Source: Rickettsiales bacterium (GTDB lineage: Bacteria; Pseudomonadota; Alphaproteobacteria; Rickettsiales; UBA998). From it: a stretch of DNA of 6,398 bases. Both the position numbers and the translations under genes were made by a program. Under the pieces are notes generated by a model that did no database searches, was not told where the DNA came from, and saw nothing but the letters and a program-made list of their open reading frames with translations. This document shows, piece by piece, positions 1-5,517 of the stretch. Numbering within the stretch: position 1 is the stretch's first letter; the number at the start of each line of letters is the position of its first letter. The DNA is taken from the NCBI GenBank assembly GCA_019749855.1, contig JAIEPI010000091.1:1-6398 (forward strand). Direction: 5' to 3'.

Positions 1-252
1 GCGACAGGTCACCCCAGCTTTGTGATGTCGGCATCTTTCACCAATCAGGTGCTGGCGCAGATTGAGCTTTGGCAGAACACATCAAAATACGCCAAGCAAG
101 TGTATGTTTTGCCGCGTCATCTCGATGAGAAAGTGGCGCGTCTGCATCTGGACAAGCTGGGGGTGAAGCTCAGTAAGCTTTCCAAGGAGCAGGCCTCCTA
201 CATCGGTGTCACCTCCGACGGCCCCTATAAGAGTGACACCTATCGCTATTAA
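1..252 (+). CDS. ahcY: S-adenosylhomocysteine hydrolase, C-terminal part
   Basis: This is the last 83 residues of adenosylhomocysteinase, whose 5' part lies outside the window. The enzyme is cytosolic and NAD-dependent. It splits S-adenosylhomocysteine, the by-product of SAM-dependent methylation, into adenosine and homocysteine. The reading frame is open from base 1 and begins with the family motif GHPSFVMS followed by SFTNQVLAQIEL. It ends in GPYKSDTYRY, matching the usual C-terminus of the type GP-[FY]-KPDHYRY. In characterised homologues the Lys and the penultimate-region Tyr of this tail reach into the NAD site of the neighbouring subunit, and both are present here. The tail differs from the common form only at Ser (usually Pro) and Thr (usually His). 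A divL-like gene follows in the same direction after about 90 bases. Identification is very secure; only the missing N-terminal part cannot be judged. Confidence 0.97.
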   Translation, partial: ATGHPSFVMSASFTNQVLAQIELWQNTSKYAKQVYVLPRHLDEKVARLHLDKLGVKLSKLSKEQASYIGVTSDGPYKSDTYRY

Positions 253-344
253 GCAACGCCTTGCATTTGCTATGCTAAATGCGCTTGTGTTGAGCGAGGG
301 TTTCTTGTCAGTCATTGTGCGCGGTACTATGCTGTGCTGCGATA

Positions 345-2714
345 ATGCGGCATGAGGGGCTTGTCATTTCTGATTTGATGGACATGGTGGTGTTGGTCAC
401 GGCGGTGTTGGCGCTGAGCCTGTTGCTGTGGGTGTTGCGACGTTACTCGGCCGGCTTGCCGATGAGTTTTACGCAGCGCCTTTCTCACGTGTTTGGACAG
501 CCTGGCACCGCGTTCCTCGCCTATCATCCGCAGCGCCAGCAGATTGTTGAATCCTCGAATCTGGAGCAATGTCTGGGCCTGAAGAAACCCGTTGCCGCGC
601 TTGAGGAAATTCTTGAGGAGCTGAGTGAGGAGAGTTCGGCACTCTTCCAGCATCTCATTCACAAATGCGCTGAGAATGTGAGCTGTCCACCGCTAATTCT
701 GAAAACTAAAGGACAGATGCACATTGAATGCACGCCGTTGCTGGCAGGCAAGGGGCCGGTGATGTTTGTGTTGCGAGATATTTCGCCCCAATACCGGCAC
801 ACACAGATGGTCGAGAATGAAAATGACACGCTGAGGGTCGATGTGAGGCGCTATTCGATGCTGCTCAATACCACCAGTGAACTGATCTGGGTGCGCGATA
901 AATCACTGAAAATTCTCTATCGTAATCTTGCCTACAGCCGCGTGGTGGATGAGCCTGGTGTTGCACCTTCTGAGGCCATTCCGGAGCTCTACACTCAGGC
1001 ACGGCGCATGGCGGAGAAGGCCAAGGAAACCAATCAGCCGCAGCGAGAGCGCCGTCACATTGTGGTGGATGGTGAGCGTAAGCTGTACCAGTTGCGCGAA
1101 ATGCCGATGCCGGATGGTGGCATCATTGGTTTTGGCCGTGACATCACCGAGCTGGAAGAAACCCAGCAGGAAATCGAGCGCCATATGTCGTCGCAATCGG
1201 TGTTTCTGGAAAGCTCAACCAGCGCCATGGCCATTTTCGGACGCGATATGCGTCTGCGCTCCTACAACAACGCCTACGCCACTTTGTGGAAATTAGATGA
1301 CGTGCTGCTGGATAGTCAACCAACCTTCGGTGAGTTGCTGGAAGTGTTGCGTGAAAAGCGCCGCTTGCCTGAACAGGCCAACTTTAAGGCGTTCAAGGAG
1401 CAGCGCCTTCGATTGTTCACCGATTTGCTGGAGCCTAACGAAGAGTTTTTCTATCTGCCGGATGGAAAAACACTCCGCGTGGTGGCCATTCCGCATGGTG
1501 AGGGTGGCCTGATGTTTGCCTATGAGGATGTCACCGATCGCTTAGCGCTAGAGCGCTCGTATAACACGCTGATTGCCGTGCAAACAGAAACGCTGGATAA
1601 CCTGCATGAAGGCGTGATTGTGTTTGGCGAGAATGGCCGTCTGCGTTTGTTTAATCCCGTATTTGCGCATCTGTGGCAGGTGGATGAAAACCAGTTGCAG
1701 GATGATATTCATATCTCTGATGTGCTGGAGCTGACGCGGCATTTGTTCCGCACGGATGACTGGGTACTGTATAAACAGGGATTTATCGGACGGGTGCAAT
1801 CACGTTCACTCTATGCCATGCGACTTGAGCGGGCAGACGGCTCGGTACTCAATATGAGCGTTGTGCCGCTGCCGGATGGCGGGACATTGCTGACCTTTAC
1901 CGACATCACCGATTCAACGCTGGTGGAGCGCAGTCTGCGCGAGAAGAATGATGCGCTACAAGCGGCGGATCGTTTGAAAACCGAGTTTCTGGCAAACGTA
2001 TCCTACGAGCTGCGCTCACCGCTTACCTCCATCAGTGGTTTCTCCGAGATGTTGCGGCAGGATTATTTTGGCGAGTTATCCGAGCGGCAACGTGAATATG
2101 TCGAGGGGATTCATGAATCATCACAACATCTGATGCATTTGATTAATGATATTCTCGATCTCGCTTCCATTGAAGCGGGTTACATGACGCTGGATGTCCG
2201 TGAGGTGGAGATTGAACCCATGTTGCGTTCTGTCTTAGGGCTTCTTAACGAGCGTATGAAGCGTTTCTCGATCCATGCCTCACTGGATTGTACGTTTGAT
2301 ATTGGCACCATGCGAGCCGATGAAAAACGCATCCGTCAAGTCATGTTCCATCTGCTTTCCAATGCCGTGAAATACTCGCCGCAAGATGGGCGGGTGATTC
2401 TTGGCGCCGGTCGTGACGATGGTCGAATCTGGTTGTGGGTATCTGACGAAGGTCAGGGCATTGAAGCCAGTGAGCAAGCCGCCGTTTTTGATAAATTCTA
2501 CCGCGGTTCAGCGCGCAGCGGCACCAACTCAGGTACCGGCCTGGGCCTGTCGATGGTGAAAAGCTTTATTGAGCTGCATGGTGGTCATGTGGAGTTGGAT
2601 TCCGCGCTGGGACGTGGTACCACCATCACCTGTTATTTGCCGCAACGTATTGCCGCCGAACCTGAATCATCACAAGAGCTTACCAGCCATGACACCATCC
2701 CCCTCAGCGCCTGA
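345..2714 (+). CDS. divL: DivL-like PAS-domain sensor pseudo-histidine kinase (Tyr in place of His)
   Basis: The protein has 789 residues if read from ATG 345. A single membrane helix (about residues 14-31) is followed by four PAS-like segments at roughly 45-150, 168-270, 284-399 and 411-523, several ending in the typical D-[IV]-T turn. A dimerisation helix follows with FLANVSYELRSPLTSI, where Tyr554 (codon 2004-2006) stands at the usual phospho-acceptor His. The ATPase domain is intact: N box with Asn673 (LLSNAVKYSP), G1 box DEGQGI (701-706), F box FDKFYRG (715-721) and G2 box GTGLGL (730-735). Tyr at this place, four PAS segments, an N-terminal anchor and a length near 770 residues are the signature of Caulobacter DivL, whose Tyr is residue 550. 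DivL binds the response regulator DivK and controls the CckA kinase upstream of CtrA. The start is uncertain: the frame opens with TTG 315, and ATG 378 (just before the helix) is also possible; none has a well-spaced ribosome binding site. The 3' end overlaps purU. An ordinary PAS kinase is the alternative. Confidence 0.85.
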   Translation: MRHEGLVISDLMDMVVLVTAVLALSLLLWVLRRYSAGLPMSFTQRLSHVFGQPGTAFLAYHPQRQQIVESSNLEQCLGLKKPVAALEEILEELSEESSALFQHLIHKCAENVSCPPLILKTKGQMHIECTPLLAGKGPVMFVLRDISPQYRHTQMVENENDTLRVDVRRYSMLLNTTSELIWVRDKSLKILYRNLAYSRVVDEPGVAPSEAIPELYTQARRMAEKAKETNQPQRERRHIVVDGERKLYQLREMPMPDGGIIGFGRDITELEETQQEIERHMSSQSVFLESSTSAMAIFGRDMRLRSYNNAYATLWKLDDVLLDSQPTFGELLEVLREKRRLPEQANFKAFKEQRLRLFTDLLEPNEEFFYLPDGKTLRVVAIPHGEGGLMFAYEDVTDRLALERSYNTLIAVQTETLDNLHEGVIVFGENGRLRLFNPVFAHLWQVDENQLQDDIHISDVLELTRHLFRTDDWVLYKQGFIGRVQSRSLYAMRLERADGSVLNMSVVPLPDGGTLLTFTDITDSTLVERSLREKNDALQAADRLKTEFLANVSYELRSPLTSISGFSEMLRQDYFGELSERQREYVEGIHESSQHLMHLINDILDLASIEAGYMTLDVREVEIEPMLRSVLGLLNERMKRFSIHASLDCTFDIGTMRADEKRIRQVMFHLLSNAVKYSPQDGRVILGAGRDDGRIWLWVSDEGQGIEASEQAAVFDKFYRGSARSGTNSGTGLGLSMVKSFIELHGGHVELDSALGRGTTITCYLPQRIAAEPESSQELTSHDTIPLSA

Positions 2715-3558
2715 ATATGTTTTGACGCTTTCCTGCCGTGATGTGCGGGGGATTGTGGCGGCTGTCTCTGGTTTTATTGCGGCGATTGATGGATTCATTA
2801 TCGAATCAACCCAGTTTGGCGATCCCACCACCGATAAGTTTTTTTTGCGGATGCATTTTTCTGCAGGGCCTGCCACCCCCATACATGAGGAGGTTGAATC
2901 ACAGTTTGCATCGGAAGTGGCCTCTGCTTTTGCCATGAAGTGGGATCTGCATGATTGTCAGCGCAAACCACGCGTGGTGATTATGGTGTCAAAATTCGAT
3001 CACTGCCTGCATGATTTACTCTACCGGTTTCGCTCAGGCTGGTTTGATATTGATATCACGGCGGTGATTTCCAATCACAATGATCTGCGCGCGTTGGTGG
3101 AATCGTATGGTATTGCTTTTCATTGCTTCCCTATGCAGGACGATAAAGCACAGCAGGAAGCCAAAGTGTGGTCGGTGATAGAAGCACTGCACACGGATCT
3201 GGTGGTGCTGGCGCGCTACATGCAAATCCTGTCGCCTGAATTATCGGCAAAGCTTAGTGGCCGCGCCATCAATATTCACCACTCCTTCCTGCCCAGCTTT
3301 AAGGGTGCGCGTCCGTATCATCAGGCACATGCTCGTGGCGTAAAACTGATTGGCGCGACCGCACATTACGTCACCGACGATCTCGATGAAGGGCCGATCA
3401 TTGAGCAGGAGGTCGAGCGCGTTGATCACACCCTGTCGCCGGAGCATCTCGTGGCGGTAGGCAATGACATTGAGCGTGTGGTACTGGCCCGCGCCGTAAA
3501 GTACCATTGCGAGCAACGTGTGTTGCTGAACGGAAATAAAACAGTTGTTTTTACGTAG
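2689..3558 (+). CDS. purU: Formyltetrahydrofolate deformylase
   Basis: The protein has 289 residues, the normal length for PurU. This cytosolic enzyme hydrolyses 10-formyltetrahydrofolate to formate and tetrahydrofolate, which balances the one-carbon pool and supplies formate for purine synthesis. The N-terminal ACT domain (about residues 9-85) shows YVLTLSCRDVRGIVAAVSGF and ESTQFGD. The C-terminal formyltransferase domain (about 94-280) carries the segment starting INIHHSFLPSFKGARPYHQA. The Asn-His-Asp triad of this fold corresponds to Asn195, His197 and Asp233 (in DLDEGPIIEQ). ATG 2689 was chosen because the ACT domain begins a few residues later; an in-frame ATG at 2569 would add 40 residues with no family resemblance inside the divL coding region. 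The gene overlaps the end of divL by 26 bases in another frame and has only a weak purine stretch (AAGAG, 2673-2677) upstream, so translation is probably coupled to divL. The identification against the related PurN rests on the ACT domain and the HHSFLPSF motif. Confidence 0.95.
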   Translation: MTPSPSAPEYVLTLSCRDVRGIVAAVSGFIAAIDGFIIESTQFGDPTTDKFFLRMHFSAGPATPIHEEVESQFASEVASAFAMKWDLHDCQRKPRVVIMVSKFDHCLHDLLYRFRSGWFDIDITAVISNHNDLRALVESYGIAFHCFPMQDDKAQQEAKVWSVIEALHTDLVVLARYMQILSPELSAKLSGRAINIHHSFLPSFKGARPYHQAHARGVKLIGATAHYVTDDLDEGPIIEQEVERVDHTLSPEHLVAVGNDIERVVLARAVKYHCEQRVLLNGNKTVVFT

Positions 3559-3565
3559 CTTACAT

Positions 3566-3604
3566 TGTCATTAAACTGACATATCCGCATGCTAGAAAAG
3601 CATG
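3566..3604. repeat. Two short inverted repeats in the purU downstream gap
   Basis: In the 62-base gap between purU and the next gene there are two small inverted repeats. TGTCA (3566-3570) pairs with TGACA (3577-3581) across six bases, and CATGC (3588-3592) pairs with GCATG (3600-3604) across seven bases. TGTCA also recurs directly at 3603-3607 and 3622-3626, the last over the start codon of the next gene. The repeats are too short to be firm. They could be an operator, a weak RNA hairpin or chance. No T-run follows either of them, so they are not a standard terminator. Confidence 0.3.
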
Positions 3605-3620
3605 TCACGCAAGAGCAGCT

Positions 3621-4124
3621 ATGTCAGACGATACCGATATCCGTATTCCTCCTCGCCGCATCATAACCGCGGAATCATTGCTGCGTGATATGTTTGGCGG
3701 GGTTGGCGTGCAGCAAGCGGGGCATTACATTGCCGCATCACCGGCCTTTCCTCCTGATGTTAAATGTTATGTGGTGCTCACCGATCTATTTTGTTGCGTG
3801 TCCTCCTCCGGTCCATACAGATACTGGCTGGATCCTCAGAGGATTGTCACACTGCTGCGTGATTATGGGGTGCAGGCGGAATATCATCCATTGTCGGAGG
3901 ATCATGCGCATGAAGGCGCGGCCTTCACTGGAGAACTTCGCATCAACGCAGAAAAAATGGATGATATTTTTGCTGATCTTCAATCCAACAAATGCAGAGG
4001 AAAGACATTACTGGATGCGTTGAAGGCGCTTATGCAGCAAAAAAAGGATTTGGAAAATGCCTCTACGACCAGCAATGTGGTGTATTTGGGAGCGATGACA
4101 GCCAAGAGTGCTAAAAGCATTTAG
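3621..4124 (+). CDS. Hypothetical protein, 167 residues, possible paralogue of the gene at 4215
   Basis: I do not recognise this protein. It is soluble in appearance, with no signal peptide or clear membrane helix. The N-terminal half includes RIITAESLLRDMFGG (about 13-27) and a hydrophobic Cys-containing strand, CYVVLTDLFCCV (49-60). The C-terminal half looks like alternating helices and strands ending in a charged helix (about 128-145), then a Ser/Thr/Lys-rich tail. Residues 105-144 align without gaps to residues 84-123 of the protein encoded at 4215-4646, with 11 of 40 identical, including Leu-Arg, Phe-Ala and Gly-Lys-Thr. The shared Gly-Lys-Thr is not a P-loop, since the glycine-rich lead-in is missing. 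ATG 3621 is the natural start; the upstream purine stretch AAGAGCAG (3611-3618) sits close to it and may serve as a weak ribosome binding site. The gene starts 62 bases after purU, so it may be read with it or from its own promoter. Function is unknown. Confidence 0.75.
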   Translation: MSDDTDIRIPPRRIITAESLLRDMFGGVGVQQAGHYIAASPAFPPDVKCYVVLTDLFCCVSSSGPYRYWLDPQRIVTLLRDYGVQAEYHPLSEDHAHEGAAFTGELRINAEKMDDIFADLQSNKCRGKTLLDALKALMQQKKDLENASTTSNVVYLGAMTAKSAKSI

Positions 4125-4154
4125 TTGAGGCGTTTGGTCACCTGCCAATCGCAC

Positions 4155-4183
4155 TGTATTTTTTTGTGATGCTGCGCTATAGT
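4155..4183 (+). promoter_or_regulatory. Possible promoter upstream of the second gene cluster
   Basis: The 90-base gap before the gene at 4215 contains TATAGT (4178-4183), a good -10-like hexamer. With a 17-base spacer the -35 position falls on TGTATT (4155-4160), which is a poor match. A run of seven T (4159-4165) lies in the spacer region. Position and spacing would start transcription about 20-25 bases before the ATG, consistent with a leader containing the GGAGGA ribosome binding site. The call is tentative because the -35 match is weak. Confidence 0.3.
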
Positions 4184-4204
4184 GTGCCAGTATTGAGCAA
4201 TCGC

Positions 4205-4210
4205 GGAGGA
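4205..4210 (+). promoter_or_regulatory. Ribosome binding site of the gene at 4215
   Basis: GGAGGA lies four bases before ATG 4215. It is the strongest Shine-Dalgarno match in the window and fixes the start of the first gene of the second cluster. Its strength also supports this unrecognised gene being real and well translated. Confidence 0.7.
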
Positions 4211-4214
4211 TTTC

Positions 4215-4646
4215 ATGCGCTGGACGGACAAGCACAAAGCGGACTATGTTCGCACCGTGGAAACAGTCAGTGTTATTGAGGATATTCTCAATGCATTGTT
4301 CGGCATGATTCAACTGGAAACCGGCAGCCACACGATGCGTGATGGCGTCACCCGCGTAGACTACGTCTTAAATGTCTCTGACTATGAAGCAGCGCGCGTG
4401 CTCTCGCGTGAATTGCAGTTTCGTCATGTCTCGTCGGGTGTTCGTCCGGAATCTGGCCGCTATGTTTTGCGTGTGAGTAAAAACGATCTGATGGAAGCAT
4501 TTGCGCATCCAAAATCCTACACACACGCGGGAAAAACAGTTCGTGATGTGTTGGAAGAGCGCGTCGCGCAGCGTCAGCGCATGGGGCTTGATCTCGGCTT
4601 CCTTCCGGAGTCACTGACAGCCATGACGACGCCGCTGGCAGGATAA
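4215..4646 (+). CDS. Hypothetical protein, 143 residues, first gene of the YggT-LemA-M48 cluster
   Basis: I do not recognise this protein. It has no signal peptide or membrane helix and many charged residues. Visible parts are an amphipathic helix at about 10-32 (with VSVIEDILNALFGMI), a strand-like YVLNVS (50-55), a helix DYEAARVLSREL (56-67), a short strand RYVLRVS (82-88) and a long C-terminal charged helix with GKTVRDVLEERVAQRQRM (106-123). Residues 84-123 resemble residues 105-144 of the protein encoded at 3621-4124, so the two may be diverged copies of one domain. The start is fixed by GGAGGA just upstream, and a possible promoter lies in the preceding gap. The yggT gene begins four bases after its stop, so the two are almost certainly co-transcribed. 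The company of membrane proteins suggests an envelope-related role, but nothing in the sequence itself shows this. Confidence 0.75.
   Translation: MRWTDKHKADYVRTVETVSVIEDILNALFGMIQLETGSHTMRDGVTRVDYVLNVSDYEAARVLSRELQFRHVSSGVRPESGRYVLRVSKNDLMEAFAHPKSYTHAGKTVRDVLEERVAQRQRMGLDLGFLPESLTAMTTPLAG
4640..4643 (+). promoter_or_regulatory. Ribosome binding site of yggT, overlapping the upstream stop codon
   Basis: AGGA lies seven bases before ATG 4651 and runs directly into the TAA stop codon (4644-4646) of the upstream hypothetical gene. Ribosomes ending the upstream gene would arrive on this site, which suggests coupled translation. Confidence 0.55.
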
Positions 4647-4650
4647 AACG

Positions 4651-4926
4651 ATGAATCCCATTTCCTATTTGCTCTACCAAATTATCTCGCTGTATTTTTA
4701 TGTGGTGATGGCGTGGGTCATCATGAGCATGCTCATTTCCTTTCAAATCATCAATCGCTATCAACCACTTGTTAGCCGTATCTTTCAGGTGCTTGAACAA
4801 ATGGTTCAGCCGGTGCTGCGTCCCCTACGTGAGCGGTTGCCGCTCATTGCCGGCTTTGATTTGTCGCCGTTGGTTCTGTTTCTTGGCTTGCAATTTATTC
4901 AGCGCAGTATTGTCTATTTTTCCTAA
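4651..4926 (+). CDS. YggT-family integral membrane protein
   Basis: This 91-residue protein has the YggT architecture: two hydrophobic helices (about 5-30 and 69-88) separated by a conserved loop. The first helix leads into WVIMSMLISFQIINRYQPLV, and the loop has the family's proline-arginine pattern VQPVLRPLRERLP followed by the aspartate-containing segment FDLSPLVLFLGLQFI. YggT proteins sit in the cytoplasmic membrane. Their role is not well settled; in other bacteria and in plastids members have been linked to osmotic tolerance, cell division or chromosome/nucleoid distribution. The length is typical of the single-repeat form rather than the two-repeat E. coli form. The gene sits between the 143-residue hypothetical gene and lemA and is closely spaced with both, so it belongs to the same operon. 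Family membership is confident; biological function is not. Confidence 0.88.
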   Translation: MNPISYLLYQIISLYFYVVMAWVIMSMLISFQIINRYQPLVSRIFQVLEQMVQPVLRPLRERLPLIAGFDLSPLVLFLGLQFIQRSIVYFS

Positions 4927-4934
4927 ATTTTTTT

Positions 4935-4939
4935 GAGGG
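4935..4939 (+). promoter_or_regulatory. Ribosome binding site deciding the lemA start
   Basis: GAGGG lies eight bases before ATG 4948. An in-frame TTG at 4933 would place the start on top of this site, so ATG 4948 is the better start. Confidence 0.65.
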
Positions 4940-4947
4940 TGGTACAG

Positions 4948-5514
4948 ATGGAATTTTGGGGTGTCATTGGCGTTATTGCCGTCCTGATTTTATGGTTTGT
5001 CATGCTGTACAATCGGCTGATTGCACTCCGACAAAACCGTGGCAACGCCTTTGCTGATATTGATGTGCAGTTAAAGCTGCGCACTGATCTCATTCCCAAT
5101 CTTGTTGAAACGGTGAAAGCCTACGCTTCTCACGAGAAGGGTGTTTTAGAAGCGGTCACTCAGGCACGCGCCAGTGTGGTGAGTGCCGGAAATCTGAATT
5201 CACGTTTGGCTGCTGAGGCATCGCTTGGCGGCGCTATCAGCGGGTTGTTCGCCGTTGCAGAGAATTATCCGCAGCTCAAAGCGGATGCGAATTTTCGTCA
5301 GTTGCAAAGCGAACTGGCCGATATAGAAAATAAAGTCGCCGCAGCGCGTCGTTTCTTTAATAATGCGACCAGTGAATATAACACCAGTGTGCAGCAGTTT
5401 CCCGCTGTGCTGGTGGCACGTTTGTTTGCATTTTCTGCGCAGGAGCCGTTCTACGAGCTAACCGATGAGGCGCGCGCCCAGAGCGAAAACCCTCCAAAGG
5501 TGTCCTTCAGCTAA
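4948..5514 (+). CDS. lemA: LemA-family membrane-anchored protein
   Basis: The protein has 188 residues, normal for LemA. One membrane helix (about 4-21) is followed at once by YNRLIALRQNRGNAFADID. The coiled helical domain carries the family signatures: VQLKLRTDLIPNLVETVKAYA (about 40-60) with HEKGVLEAV, YPQLKADANFRQLQSEL (107-123), ENKVAAARRFFNNATSEYN (127-145) and the C-terminal FPAVLVARLFAF. The expected topology is a short N-terminal anchor with a helical domain on one side of the membrane. Molecular function is not established for the family. LemA genes often sit beside M48 metalloproteases, as here, where the protease starts three bases after the lemA stop. I chose ATG 4948 because GAGGG is correctly spaced before it; the TTG at 4933 would add five residues. 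The gene starts 21 bases after yggT. Confidence 0.93.
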   Translation: MEFWGVIGVIAVLILWFVMLYNRLIALRQNRGNAFADIDVQLKLRTDLIPNLVETVKAYASHEKGVLEAVTQARASVVSAGNLNSRLAAEASLGGAISGLFAVAENYPQLKADANFRQLQSELADIENKVAAARRFFNNATSEYNTSVQQFPAVLVARLFAFSAQEPFYELTDEARAQSENPPKVSFS

Positions 5515-5517
5515 GCG

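Noticed and set aside
263..282. Terminator or operator at GCATTT-N8-AAATGC downstream of ahcY
   Set aside because: The stem is only six mostly A/T pairs and has no T-run; it may be chance and no function can be supported.
928..1296. Second + strand open frame of 122 codons inside the DivL-like gene
   Set aside because: It is an out-of-frame shadow, rich in Arg, Ser, Trp and Cys, over the second and third PAS segments, with no ribosome binding site.
2569..2688. In-frame ATG 2569 as the purU start, giving a 329-residue protein
   Set aside because: The extra 40 residues would lie wholly within the conserved G2-box end of the DivL-like gene and do not resemble PurU; the ACT domain begins just after ATG 2689 and 289 residues is the family length.
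3981..4010. Gly-Lys-Thr in both unknown proteins as a nucleotide-binding P-loop
   Set aside because: The required Gly-x4-Gly-Lys-Ser/Thr pattern with a preceding strand is absent in both proteins.
4129..4165. Terminator after the 167-residue gene, based on seven T at 4159-4165
   Set aside because: Only a four-base stem (TTGG/CCAA) can be drawn upstream, and it is not adjacent to the T-run.
4348..4800. Reverse-strand open frame of 150 codons
   Set aside because: It runs opposite to the 143-residue gene and yggT, has no recognisable domain, and its composition looks like an antisense shadow. yggT on the + strand is a clear family match.
4933..4947. TTG 4933 as the lemA start
   Set aside because: It would overlap the GAGGG ribosome binding site at 4935-4939, which is correctly spaced for ATG 4948.
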